Positions 48,549-56,306 of a stretch of 56,306 nucleotides of DNA are shown here, one piece after another. The stretch spans positions 1 to 56,306 of the forward strand of contig CAYLQA010000021.1 of assembly GCA_964385695.1 (NCBI GenBank). Direction: 5' to 3'. Source of the stretch: CAYLQA01 sp964385695 (GTDB lineage: Bacteria; Desulfobacterota; Desulfobulbia; Desulfobulbales; Desulfurivibrionaceae). A model generated the notes under the pieces. It saw only the letters and a program-made list of their open reading frames with translations. It was not told the DNA's origin and ran no database searches. The translations under genes and the position numbers were made by a program. Position 1 is the stretch's first letter. Each line of letters starts with the position of its first letter.

Positions 48549-50816
48549 GTGAGTGAACCGAGCCTGCAGGACGTTTTGGCTGAACTGGCGGATTGTCGTT
48601 TCAGTCCCCTTGACCTGTTGCCTGAGGAGGATCTGGCTGAAAAGCTGGTTGCCCTCAGCCTGAGTGGTTCCCCGCCGGCACCTCCAGCCTTGGCCGGGCG
48701 GCTTTCCTGCCTGGCTAAACAATTGCGCGGCCAAGACACCTCTGAGCTGAAGGTCGTCATTTTCGGCGGCGGTACAGGTCTGAGCAATATTATCGGCGGT
48801 GACAGTCGCAACCCCCTTTGGCCTCGATCTCCTTTTCGCGGTCTGAAAGAAGTATTTCCCCAGACCACGGCGGTTGTTTGTATTACCGATGATGGCGGTT
48901 CAACCGGCGAGTTGCTCAAGGATCTGCCCTTGATCGCCCTTGGGGACCTCAGGCATGTGCTTTTAAGCGCTGTCCGCCAGGAGAAACTGCAAAAGCAGTA
49001 TGGCTTGGCGGAACACGAAAGCGGCCGAATTGTATCGGCCCTGCATCAGCTGTTTAATTACCGTTTCAATATCCGTCCCTCCGGGGTGGAGAATCTTCTC
49101 TCCGGCGCCGGTGTCAGTCTGGATAGTCTGCCCGAGTTCATGGGCCGCACCCTGTATTGGCTCCTTGATGAGCTTTTTTCCAATGCCCTGTTTGAACAAC
49201 AACTCGGCCGCCCCCATTGCCTGGGTAATCTTCTGCTCGCTGCAGCTATCTATCAGCATAATGAACAAAAGGATCAAACCGAGGTCGAGGTCATGCCGCC
49301 TGAGGTCGTCTTGGGAGGCATTCGTTTCTTGGCCGATCTGCTCGGGGCCAACCAGGATGCGGTTTTACCCTGTGTGACCTCTCCTGCCTTTTTGAAGATT
49401 CTTTACGGCAACGGCGTGTTGGTGACCGGTGAGCATAAATCCGGCCACGCCCGTCGCGGCTACCCCATGGACAGGGTTTTTGTGGAGTTTCACGGCCAGC
49501 CGCATGTGCCTACTGAGGTGCTTTCCGCCGTTGAGGCGGCGGATATTATCCTCTTTGCCCCGGGCAGCCTTTTTACCAGTATCGTACCGATTCTTCAGGT
49601 TCCCGGCATTACTGAGGCAATTCGCAAAAACGAAGCAGCCATGAAGATGCTGGTGGCCAATCTCTGGATCCAGACCGGCGAGACCGACATCACCAAGGAG
49701 GATCCGCGGCGACGTTTCCATGTCTCCGATTTGATCAACGCCTATCATCGCAATATTCCGGGTGGGGTAGAAGGGCTCTTTGAGCAGGTGCTGGTCCTGG
49801 GCTTGCGGGATATCCCCGGCTCCATTTTGCAGAATTATGCCTTGGAGAATAAGGTGCCCATTTATCTTGACCGTGAGCGGGTCAAGGAGATGGGCTTTGC
49901 CCCGGTGGAGGCAAGGCTGTATTCCCAGGATGATATAGACGAGCGGCGGGTGATCCAGCATGATGCTGCCTCGGTGGCACAGGCGGTGAAGACTTTGTGG
50001 GGTATTCGGACCATGCTGCCCCAAGATGAAAATAAGCACCTTGCTCCTTCAACGTGCAGATATGAACTGCTCGTGCATCCCACGGGCCAGACCCCCAATG
50101 GGCGCCAGAAACAGATCGAAGCCCGTTTGACTGAGTTGGATATTGACCAGCGGATCAATGGGGTCCTCTCGGAAATTTTCTGGCGGCACTGGGATGTGCC
50201 AGTGGAACATCTCGCCTACGTTAAAGGGATAAGCTTGCTTGGTCCTGAGGAGTGGAGCCGTTGCCAGGAATGGGATAATGTGATGAGCTTTTATGATCCC
50301 AAAGACTGTTACATTAAGATCCGGGAGGATGTTCTTGTTGAGCCCATGCGGTTTGAGGTGGGGCTGCTCATTGCCCTGGGCCAGTCGCTGCTTGGCAATT
50401 ATGCCGTGGAGAAAACTAAGCTGCCCGTGGAGCGAGATGGCGATATCCTTGGTTATGAATTCCGCCTGACCCTGCAGCCCGAAGAGAAGCTGGAAAGCTT
50501 CTTCACCACCGAGCAACTTGACCACTACCTGGGTCTGGTCCGTATGTGGCGGTCAGCCCTTAATCCTCGAATGTATACGCGCTTGGTTAACAGCGATGAG
50601 GGATTCACCCCGCCAGGCCTGTTGTTGGGGCTAAGTTACGCTTGGTACCTGGATAACCGTTTTGCCTGCCATATCGAGTACAAGATGTCCATCAGCCGCA
50701 TGGCCCCATGCGATTTAATCCCTGAGCAGAAAAAGATAGCCCAGCGCCGCAAGACCCTGACCGATTTTATGCGAAGCGAGGTGTTCGGTTATAAGGACCC
50801 GCTCTTTCAGCCCTAG
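48549..50816 (+). CDS. Enlarged YvcK/CofD-family (gluconeogenesis factor) protein
   Basis: A 755-residue protein. Residues about 65-500 are a YvcK/CofD-like domain: VVIFGGGTGLSNIIGG, CITDDGGSTGELLKDL, ALGDLRHVLLSA, NLLLAAAIYQ and LFAPGSLFTSIVPIL. YvcK proteins bind UDP-sugars and control carbon flow to cell-wall precursors. Normal YvcK is 310-450 residues; here there is a 65-residue N-terminal helical extension and an extra C-terminal region of about 250 residues (IDQRINGVLSEIFWRHWDVP, DCYIKIREDVLVEPMRFEVG, WYLDNRFACHIEYKMS) that I do not recognise. It is one continuous frame without signs of a frameshift. Start GTG with AAGGAGAGG upstream. Confidence 0.85.
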   Translation: MSEPSLQDVLAELADCRFSPLDLLPEEDLAEKLVALSLSGSPPAPPALAGRLSCLAKQLRGQDTSELKVVIFGGGTGLSNIIGGDSRNPLWPRSPFRGLKEVFPQTTAVVCITDDGGSTGELLKDLPLIALGDLRHVLLSAVRQEKLQKQYGLAEHESGRIVSALHQLFNYRFNIRPSGVENLLSGAGVSLDSLPEFMGRTLYWLLDELFSNALFEQQLGRPHCLGNLLLAAAIYQHNEQKDQTEVEVMPPEVVLGGIRFLADLLGANQDAVLPCVTSPAFLKILYGNGVLVTGEHKSGHARRGYPMDRVFVEFHGQPHVPTEVLSAVEAADIILFAPGSLFTSIVPILQVPGITEAIRKNEAAMKMLVANLWIQTGETDITKEDPRRRFHVSDLINAYHRNIPGGVEGLFEQVLVLGLRDIPGSILQNYALENKVPIYLDRERVKEMGFAPVEARLYSQDDIDERRVIQHDAASVAQAVKTLWGIRTMLPQDENKHLAPSTCRYELLVHPTGQTPNGRQKQIEARLTELDIDQRINGVLSEIFWRHWDVPVEHLAYVKGISLLGPEEWSRCQEWDNVMSFYDPKDCYIKIREDVLVEPMRFEVGLLIALGQSLLGNYAVEKTKLPVERDGDILGYEFRLTLQPEEKLESFFTTEQLDHYLGLVRMWRSALNPRMYTRLVNSDEGFTPPGLLLGLSYAWYLDNRFACHIEYKMSISRMAPCDLIPEQKKIAQRRKTLTDFMRSEVFGYKDPLFQP

Positions 50817-50823
50817 CAGGCTG

Positions 50824-51510
50824 CTAGAAGCCTCTGGTTTCATCAGGCCAAAGAAAGGTATGCAATTGTAGCTGGATGCGGGCCTGAAGTTGGTCGGTAA
50901 GCAGCCACTGGGCCAAATCGGCGGACTTGACCTTGCCGATGATAGGAGAGAAAAGCACGGTTGCCTTTTGTGTTAGCTGGTATTCCTCAATGAGTTGTTT
51001 TGCCCAGCTGTAATCTGCCTCGGAACTGACAACAAATTTGACCTCATCATGCTTGGCCAGGCGGTTGAGGTTTTCTAGGTCCATCTTTTCCGCCATTCCG
51101 CTCTCAGGGCATTTCATGTCAACGATTTTGATGACCTTTTCAGGCACTCGGGAGATATCTACACTGCCGTTTGTTTCCAGCAAGACAGTACGCCCGGCAG
51201 CAAGCAGGCCTTCCATGAGCGGGTAGACATTTTCCTGCAGGAGGGGTTCGCCGCCGGTGATCTCGACAATTGCCTTCGGGTAGTCGGCCGCCTGGGCAAG
51301 TAAATCTTTGATGCTCACGGTTTTACCCGGCTCCTCATAGGTATAGCGGGCATCGCAATAATTACAGCGCAGGTTGCAATCGGCCAGGCGAATAAAAAAA
51401 CAGGGAAGCCCGGCGTAGGTGGACTCCCCTTGGATACTGTAAAATGTCTCTGATATCTGGAGGGTTAACTCATCCTTCACGGTAGATAACACCTGCGTTA
51501 TCGGTCTCAC
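50824..51510 (-). CDS. queE: 7-carboxy-7-deazaguanine synthase QueE (radical SAM)
   Basis: A 228-residue radical SAM enzyme that converts 6-carboxy-tetrahydropterin to 7-carboxy-7-deazaguanine in queuosine synthesis. Seen: ETFYSIQGESTYAGLPCFF, the cluster motif CNLRCNYC (CxxxCxxC near residues 45-52) and the SAM-binding VEITGGEPLLQ. All possible starts are GTG (51510, 51492, 51480); 51510 has the best upstream AGG. The gene overlaps the end of queD, so the two are coupled. The product of QueD is the substrate of QueE. Confidence 0.94.
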   Translation of the reverse strand: MRPITQVLSTVKDELTLQISETFYSIQGESTYAGLPCFFIRLADCNLRCNYCDARYTYEEPGKTVSIKDLLAQAADYPKAIVEITGGEPLLQENVYPLMEGLLAAGRTVLLETNGSVDISRVPEKVIKIVDMKCPESGMAEKMDLENLNRLAKHDEVKFVVSSEADYSWAKQLIEEYQLTQKATVLFSPIIGKVKSADLAQWLLTDQLQARIQLQLHTFLWPDETRGF

Positions 51511-51841
51511 GAACCTGCACGCTGTATGGGCGATAGCGGTCCGTGGTCAGGCTCTTTTTCAACTCCTCAAAGATGTACTTTGCAATGTTCTCTGAAGAGG
51601 GGTTGTCTTTTGTGAAAGCGGGATGCTCGTTGAGGTCGCAGTGATCCAACTCGTCAATGATCACCTTGACCGCATTTTTTACCGTACGAAAATCAATGGC
51701 CATGCCCAGCTCGTCAAGTTCAGTGGCACGAACAGTAACCTCGATCTTCCAATTATGGCCGTGTGGTTTCTCGCAGTTGCCCGGGTAATTGCGCAGATGG
51801 TGGCCCGAGGAAAAATGTGATCTGGTAAAAATATCAAACAT
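51470..51841 (-). CDS. queD: 6-carboxy-5,6,7,8-tetrahydropterin synthase QueD
   Basis: A 123-residue T-fold enzyme of the PTPS/QueD family. Seen: the zinc ligands in SSGHHLRNY and PHGHNWKIEV, the catalytic Cys in NCEKPHG (near residue 23), the DELGMAIDFRTVK and DHCDLNEHPAFTKDNPSSENIA motifs. It makes the second intermediate of the deazaguanine pathway for tRNA queuosine. It is the first gene of the queD-queE pair; queC and queF are not in the window. Confidence 0.94.
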   Translation of the reverse strand: MFDIFTRSHFSSGHHLRNYPGNCEKPHGHNWKIEVTVRATELDELGMAIDFRTVKNAVKVIIDELDHCDLNEHPAFTKDNPSSENIAKYIFEELKKSLTTDRYRPYSVQVRETDNAGVIYREG

Positions 51842-52047
51842 TGTTAGAACTCCATTTTATGGGGAAGAGTTTCTCGTCAAGAGTTTGAACACACGGTATA
51901 ATGAGCTCTTGCATTACCAGTGTTTTTTTACTAAGTATGACGACAATTTCGTACAGAAGATATTCATTTGCCTTTAGGAAGTCAACAGACGGTTCATCAT
52001 CCAGTTAATGCTGCTCGCCAGAGCGAACAGTCAGGGAGAAAGATATC

Positions 52048-53409
52048 ATGGCAAAAATAGCGCCCTTTAAAGGCGTTCGATATAACACGGAAAAGGTAGG
52101 AGCCTTGGAAGAGGTCGTTACCCCTCCCTATGACGTGATTGATGCCCAGGCCCAGGAAGCTCTGCTTAAAAAGAATCCCTACAATATGATTCACCTGGAT
52201 CTTTCCAAAAATTATACTCTTGATGAGCTCACCGAGGCCCGCTATGCCTTGGCTAAAGATACCTTTGCCAACTGGCAGGATGAGGGGGTGCTGGTTCGCG
52301 ATGAGCAGCCGACCATCTATCTTTACCATACGGATTACACCCTGCCTTCAGGGGAGAAACGCACCAGAAAAGGGTTGTTGAGCTTAGTTCAGCTCCATGA
52401 GTTTGCCGAAGGGGTGGTGAAGCCCCATGAAAAGACCTTTGCCTGTGTGACCACAGACCGCTTGCAGCTGCTTGATACCTGTCACTGTCAGTTCAGCCCG
52501 ATTTTTTCCCTCTACCCCGATGCACAGGGTGAGGTGATGTCCCTGCTTGAAGGAGCGTGCCCCAGGGAGCCGCTCTGTGAGTCCACCGATAACGATGGCT
52601 GCGTGCACAAACTCTGGGCCGTAACCGACCCAGAGATTCTGGGCCAAGTTCAGGAGCTGTTTGAAGACAAGGCCCTCTATATTGCCGATGGCCATCATCG
52701 TTACACCACCTCTCTGCAGTTCCGCGCCCTGATGCGTGAGCGCAAAAAGGAAATCCCGCCGGAGAGCCCATACAACCATATTATGATGTACCTCTGCGGC
52801 ATGGAGGACACCGGCCTGTCCGTTCTTCCCACCCATCGCATGGTCCGTCTGCCCGAGGTCTGCGGGGCAGAGCAGTTGCAGGATAAGATAGCTGGTGCCT
52901 TTGAGATGGAAGAGATCTCAGGAGGTTCTAGAGAGACCTTGGTCGGTGAGGTTCTGGCCCGGATGGAGGAAAATCCAAACCAGGCTACAAAATTCGGGCT
53001 CTACCACCCTGGCGAAGACCGTTGCTTCTTGCTTACCCTCAAATCCGGGGTAATGGAAAAAGAGCTCGGCTCCGAGCAGCCCGAGGCCTTGCGCGAGCTT
53101 GATGTAGTGGTGCTCTCGGATCTGATCCTTGCCCGGATGCTTTCTCTTTCTCACAAGCAATGCGAGGGTGAAAGCCTCATCGAATATTATGCCGACCCGG
53201 ACGATGCCCTTGACGCTGCTGTTAAAGAGAGCGAGAGTAGGGTGGACCGTACGCCGGTGATCTTTTTGATGAACGCCACCCTGGTGAGCCAGGTAAAACG
53301 CATTGCCGATGAGAAGCTGGTCATGCCCCATAAATCCACCTACTTTTACCCGAAGATTCTCACCGGGTTGATGCTCAATAAGATCGTGCCCGAGGAAAAA
53401 ATTCTTTAA
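52048..53409 (+). CDS. DUF1015-family protein
   Basis: A 453-residue cytosolic protein of the DUF1015 family, widespread in anaerobes and of unproven function. Seen: the family opening IAPFKGVRYNTEKV, VTPPYDVIDAQAQEAL, NMIHLDLSKN, KPHEKTFACVTTDRLQL, and the conserved YIADGHHRYTTSLQFRAL (near residue 215) that looks like an active-site strand, then LPTHRMV. Length and motif order are normal for the family. An AGGGAGAAAG site precedes the ATG. It is followed by a 130-bp inverted repeat. Confidence 0.88.
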   Translation: MAKIAPFKGVRYNTEKVGALEEVVTPPYDVIDAQAQEALLKKNPYNMIHLDLSKNYTLDELTEARYALAKDTFANWQDEGVLVRDEQPTIYLYHTDYTLPSGEKRTRKGLLSLVQLHEFAEGVVKPHEKTFACVTTDRLQLLDTCHCQFSPIFSLYPDAQGEVMSLLEGACPREPLCESTDNDGCVHKLWAVTDPEILGQVQELFEDKALYIADGHHRYTTSLQFRALMRERKKEIPPESPYNHIMMYLCGMEDTGLSVLPTHRMVRLPEVCGAEQLQDKIAGAFEMEEISGGSRETLVGEVLARMEENPNQATKFGLYHPGEDRCFLLTLKSGVMEKELGSEQPEALRELDVVVLSDLILARMLSLSHKQCEGESLIEYYADPDDALDAAVKESESRVDRTPVIFLMNATLVSQVKRIADEKLVMPHKSTYFYPKILTGLMLNKIVPEEKIL

Positions 53410-53537
53410 ATGGCCAGGAGCACCCCATCTTCGGAGTCATCACTTCGTTCGCTTACCTGCGCGATCAGTTCTCCTCGCATAGCCTAGCTATAACTCGGAG
53501 GCCTGCTTGCGCGAAGATGGAGCACTTCTGACCATTT
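53408..53537. repeat. 130-bp element with 26-bp imperfect terminal inverted repeats
   Basis: The left arm (53408-53433, AAATGGCCAGGAGCACCCC...) and right arm (53512-53537, ...GAGCACTTCTGACCATTT) match at 21 of 26 positions, and all five differences are transitions that allow G-U pairs in one transcript orientation. The ends of the inside echo each other (CATCTTCGGAGT and GCGCGAAGATGG). It overlaps the stop of the DUF1015 gene and ends just before the methyltransferase gene: either a MITE-like insertion or a large mRNA hairpin. Confidence 0.6.
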
Positions 53538-53549
53538 GAGGACTTTGTG

Positions 53550-54290
53550 ATGTCTCTGGAAAATGCTACTCAGTACACCGAGGACAGCCTGTTTTCCGGC
53601 GATCTTATCTGTCGCCAGCACAAGGATGGGTATCGTTTCTCTATCGATGCCGTGTTGCTGGCCCATTTCATAACCCCCAAACCATCAGATCGAGTTTTAG
53701 ACCTCTGTGCCGGCTGCGGTGTGGTCTCGTTGATTTTGGCCTTCCGCTGGCCGCAACTGCGCCTTGGTGCCATTGAATTGCAACCGGCCCTGGCCGAACT
53801 CTGCCGTGGGAATGTTGCGCTAAATAACTTTAGCGGGCGTATTGAGGTAATTGAGGGTGATGCCAGGCAAATGAACACCCTCGTTGAGAGCGGTTCCTTT
53901 GACTGGGTGGTCTGCAACCCGCCGTATCGCAAGGTTTTGAGTGGACGGCAGAACCCGGAGGATGAACAGGCCATAGCCCGCCATGAGATCAACCTTACTT
54001 TGGCAGAGATGGTTCAGGCGGCAGCCTATGCGGTTCGGACTAAGGGACGGGTGGCTATCGTCTATCCTGCCGCGCGACTTGCTTCTCTGCTTGCCGCGCT
54101 CAAAGACCGGGGGCTTGAGCCTAAACGGCTGCAGTTGGTGCACAGCTATCCTGGAGATGTGGGGAGGTTGGCCCTGGTGGAGGCTGTCATGGCCGGAGGG
54201 GAGGAGCTGCAGGTTTTACCGCCTTTTTATATCTACCAGGAAAAAGACGGTGCCTACACCGACGAGATGGCAAAGCTCTATAGGCTTTAG
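53550..54290 (+). CDS. tRNA1(Val) adenine-N6 methyltransferase-like (TrmN6/YfiC family)
   Basis: A 246-residue SAM methyltransferase. Seen: the family opening LICRQHKDGYRFSIDAVLLA, SAM motif VLDLCAGCGVVSLILA (about 48-63), IELQPALAELCRGNV, and the N6-adenine signature VVCNPPYRK (near 123). TrmN6 methylates A37 of tRNA1(Val) in E. coli. ATG 53550 is chosen for its spacing to GAGGA; GTG 53547 is adjacent. Its TAG stop overlaps the stop of the convergent ycaO gene by about 3 bp. Confidence 0.88.
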   Translation: MSLENATQYTEDSLFSGDLICRQHKDGYRFSIDAVLLAHFITPKPSDRVLDLCAGCGVVSLILAFRWPQLRLGAIELQPALAELCRGNVALNNFSGRIEVIEGDARQMNTLVESGSFDWVVCNPPYRKVLSGRQNPEDEQAIARHEINLTLAEMVQAAAYAVRTKGRVAIVYPAARLASLLAALKDRGLEPKRLQLVHSYPGDVGRLALVEAVMAGGEELQVLPPFYIYQEKDGAYTDEMAKLYRL

Positions 54291-56032
54291 TTTGCTGTCA
54301 GCTCCAGCAGGTGGCTCTGGGCAAACTCGATGGTCGGGTCCATGGATAGGGCCAGCTCAAAGTATTTGATCGCCTCGTCATTTTGCTCAATCCGGCGGTA
54401 ATTCACGCCCAGGTTGGCGTAATCAATGGCAGAGGCCGGGTTGAGTTCCACGGTCCGGTGAAAGTGGTCGATGGCTGACTCGTATTTTTCCAGCTTGAAG
54501 TGGCAAAAGCCAAGCAGGTTGTGGATGTCAGGCCGTTCGTCATCAAACTCCGCGCCCTTTTTCAGGGCAGCAATGGCCTGTTCAAACTCGCCGATGTCCT
54601 TCAGGCAATCTCCAAGGTGAGAATAGATATATGGGATATCCTCCTCCCCCGGTTGAAGGGTCAGGGCCCGTTCCAGATGTACAACCGCGCTTAACAGATC
54701 ACCCTGGCTCTGCATGTTCTTGCCGAGGTAATATTCCAGATAATAGGCATCGGGCAGGTATTGTTGCATCTTGATGAGTTGGCGTTGCTGTTCCGCCGGA
54801 TCGGTGATCAACTCGGCAACGAGCTTGGCCGCAAAGAGTCCCACATTGTTGATCATGGAGCGCTCCCGGAAATGACAGCCGGGGATAATGCTGTAGATCG
54901 TAGGGATTTGCAATTTTTCATGCATGGTATTGATCACCAGCACCTCCATGCCCAGCTTTTCCAGGGCCTGGAGGCTGTTTTCGATCTCCATCTTCATGTT
55001 GTTGTCATGAATGTTGGGCAAATCGTGGATGCTGACGGTCTCCTTGGAGTCGGTGATATAGGTAACCTCATCCATGGAAAGGGGCTTTGGCAGGCCGCTG
55101 GCCACATAGTTTGACTTGCTGTTGAAGTCACCGGCGAGTTGCGCTACCTCGGTGACTGCTCGGATCAGAGCCTTTTCCGGGTCAGGCGTGGTGCCGGCCG
55201 TATAGACGATTTCGCTGGTCCCCGGAAAGGTCGAACGGTCAAGGGCCAGGGCCGTGACCGTGGGGATGCCTGTATCCAGGGTGAAATCGTTGAGGTAGAG
55301 TTCGATATTGTTCTTGCGGAATTTTTCGATAAGCTCCTTGGCAACCGGGTCGGTGACACTGTCCGGATCGATGGCCGGGGTGGTGAGTTTACCATGGTTG
55401 ACCACGGAACAGACATGCCGCTCCACCAGCTCGCTGATCCCCTGTAAAATTGCCTCTTCGTATGTGTTGCCGGCTGAAGGGCCGTTGAACTCGTTGATGG
55501 CGTAAAACCAACTGAATGGCACCAGCAACTCTTCTTCCGTATTGAGGTTGGTTGCCCAGGTCCATTGGATGGGGATATCCTCGATGAGCTTTTCCAGGGT
55601 GGCAATGTCGGTCGTTTCATCGTGTACAGAGAGCAACAGCCGAACCAGGGGCAGCAGGGGCTGGCCTTGCTTTTTGAGATTGGCATAGGTCTCGGTGATG
55701 AAATTATCCGGGTTTTTCTTAAAGCTGAAAAAGCTGAAGCGTTCGGCAAGCTCCATGCAGGCGCTGGCCTGGGATTGCTCCGGTGAACTGCCTTTACCCA
55801 TCTGCTTTTTGTTGCCGATCATATTAACGGCGTCCTTGCCGCAGACACTGAAATAGACAGGGATATCCAAGCGGCCGTTATCAATGCGGCGGACGTCTTG
55901 CAAGATATCAAGATCGATCTCCTTGAGGCGATCTTTAAAGCGGTTGACCGTCTCCATGGGGGAGCAAAATTTATCCTGGTCAACGGTGAAATGCTTCAGA
56001 CAATCCTGGGGGCGGATGGGTGTTTTTTTCAT
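54287..56032 (-). CDS. ycaO: YcaO-domain protein with C-terminal TPR (E. coli YcaO-like)
   Basis: A 581-residue protein. Residues about 50-405 are a YcaO ATP-dependent cyclodehydratase-type domain: MGKGSSPEQSQASACMELAERF and TYEEAILQGISELVERH carry the Glu residues that bind Mg-ATP, and ALIRAVTEVAQLAGDFNSKS the third site. Residues about 420-575 hold four tetratricopeptide repeats (AVVHLERALTLQPGEED and similar). This layout and length match E. coli YcaO (586 residues), which assists RimO thiomethylation of ribosomal protein S12, rather than peptide-toxin YcaO enzymes. No TfuA, McbC or precursor peptide gene is visible beside it, though the right flank is cut off. A promoter lies at 56108-56136. 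Confidence 0.88.
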   Translation of the reverse strand: MKKTPIRPQDCLKHFTVDQDKFCSPMETVNRFKDRLKEIDLDILQDVRRIDNGRLDIPVYFSVCGKDAVNMIGNKKQMGKGSSPEQSQASACMELAERFSFFSFKKNPDNFITETYANLKKQGQPLLPLVRLLLSVHDETTDIATLEKLIEDIPIQWTWATNLNTEEELLVPFSWFYAINEFNGPSAGNTYEEAILQGISELVERHVCSVVNHGKLTTPAIDPDSVTDPVAKELIEKFRKNNIELYLNDFTLDTGIPTVTALALDRSTFPGTSEIVYTAGTTPDPEKALIRAVTEVAQLAGDFNSKSNYVASGLPKPLSMDEVTYITDSKETVSIHDLPNIHDNNMKMEIENSLQALEKLGMEVLVINTMHEKLQIPTIYSIIPGCHFRERSMINNVGLFAAKLVAELITDPAEQQRQLIKMQQYLPDAYYLEYYLGKNMQSQGDLLSAVVHLERALTLQPGEEDIPYIYSHLGDCLKDIGEFEQAIAALKKGAEFDDERPDIHNLLGFCHFKLEKYESAIDHFHRTVELNPASAIDYANLGVNYRRIEQNDEAIKYFELALSMDPTIEFAQSHLLELTAN

Positions 56033-56107
56033 GGGGATACCTATATGCTCAAACTGGCCTTATCTGGCGAGAAAATAACTTGTTATGCACGGGTTTGAAA
56101 AGCACCG

Positions 56108-56136
56108 ATTATTGCCGACAACGGGCAAGTTGTCAA
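56108..56136 (-). promoter_or_regulatory. Sigma-70 type promoter for ycaO
   Basis: On the minus strand, -35 TTGACA (56136-56131, perfect) and -10 AATAAT (56113-56108) with a 17-bp spacer; start near 56101, about 70 nt before the ATG. Confidence 0.6.
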
Positions 56137-56142
56137 GTGCTA

Positions 56143-56157
56143 TACCACAATGTGGTA
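56143..56157. promoter_or_regulatory. 15-bp dyad adjacent to the ycaO promoter
   Basis: TACCACA-A-TGTGGTA is a perfect dyad with a single central base, 6 bp upstream of the -35 box, in the space between dgkA and ycaO. Position suits an activator or repressor site; the protein is unknown. Confidence 0.4.
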
Positions 56158-56193
56158 CGTGTTTGGCCTGCGGGATTGTTGACGATGAGGATG

Positions 56194-56306
56194 CTACCGG
56201 AACAGGATGAGAGCCCAGGTTAGAAGTGCATTGATCAGGGCGAGAAACACCGCGGCTGAGCCCATGTCTTTGGCCCTGCCTGCCAGGGGGTGGTGCTCGG
56301 GACCAA
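56194..56306 (-). CDS. dgkA: Diacylglycerol kinase DgkA, C-terminal end (runs off window)
   Basis: The last 37 codons of DgkA, a small trimeric inner-membrane kinase that recycles diacylglycerol to phosphatidic acid. The minus-strand frame reads EHHPLAGRAKDMGSAAVFLA followed by a hydrophobic helix (ALLTWALILF) and stop TAG at 56194-56196. RAKDMGSAAVF is the invariant active-site motif of the family (Lys, Asp and Ala in helix 3). The start lies beyond the right edge. Confidence 0.9.
   Translation of the reverse strand, partial: GPEHHPLAGRAKDMGSAAVFLALINALLTWALILFR

Noticed and set aside
54287..56032. Thiazole/oxazole-modified peptide (RiPP) cluster around the YcaO gene
   Set aside because: No precursor peptide, dehydrogenase, TfuA or exporter gene is visible, and the TPR tail points to the E. 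coli YcaO type.
1..56306. CRISPR array, tRNA, rRNA, prophage or intact transposase
   Set aside because: No regularly spaced repeats, cloverleaf or rRNA sequence, phage structural genes or transposase motifs were found on either strand. The large repeat is a simple two-copy tandem duplication.

Overview
The window reads as chromosome of a Gram-negative anaerobe of the Desulfobacterota (former Deltaproteobacteria), plausibly order Desulfobulbales. This placement is inferred from gene content, not from a marker phylogeny. Supporting content: an LptF/LptG-type permease, kdsB and dgkA (LPS/envelope), a split biotin carboxylase/carboxyltransferase pair, a RACo-like corrinoid activator, an iron alcohol dehydrogenase, malate dehydrogenase, a dense set of histidine kinases and NtrC/LuxR-type regulators, and an MglA/MglB polarity module. 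No tRNA, rRNA, CRISPR, phage or intact IS gene was seen. Coding density is high on both strands.

Layout. 1-3.1 kb: end-truncated lptF/G-like gene, crcB, a REP-like palindrome, and a RACo-like ASKHA protein without its ferredoxin domain. 3.2-9.6 kb: DHH phosphoesterase, two overlapping ADP-glucose pyrophosphorylase-like genes, and a TPR/O-GlcNAc-transferase-like gene carrying an in-frame palindromic repeat insert. 9.6-11 kb: small hydrolase and HDOD protein. 11.3-19.86 kb: a perfect-looking 4,269-bp tandem duplication holding trpA, a receiver-PAS-LuxR regulator and a PAS/zinc-motif protein; it leaves one intact trpB, one beheaded trpB and one PAS gene ending in a stop made at the junction. 20-25.5 kb: a 543-aa orphan, an RRM protein, a histidine kinase, a heme-motif HAMP sensor and a TPR-OmpA lipoprotein-like protein.

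25.5-32.3 kb is the most system-like region: six collinear minus-strand genes, mglB (roadblock), mglA (GTPase), a 454-aa acidic scaffold, a TPR-GspE/PilB ATPase fusion, a receiver-PATAN-roadblock regulator, and a second roadblock-like protein, closed by a terminator. It looks like a self-contained polarity-to-type-IV-pilus control module.

32.8-40.5 kb: two-subunit carboxylase with a divergent carboxyltransferase, a free-standing CBM48 protein, PPC-domain protein, DarP/YjgA, Fe-alcohol dehydrogenase and a DegT/DnrJ aminotransferase. 40.6-45.7 kb: a double-Cache kinase, an NtrC-type regulator, and an OFA-family MFS transporter behind a sigma-54 promoter with upstream dyads, forming a complete inducible-transport circuit. 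45.7-56.3 kb: rsmJ, kdsB, mdh, an enlarged YvcK-family protein, queE/queD, a DUF1015 protein, a tRNA1(Val)-type methyltransferase, an E. coli-like YcaO-TPR protein and the C-terminus of dgkA.
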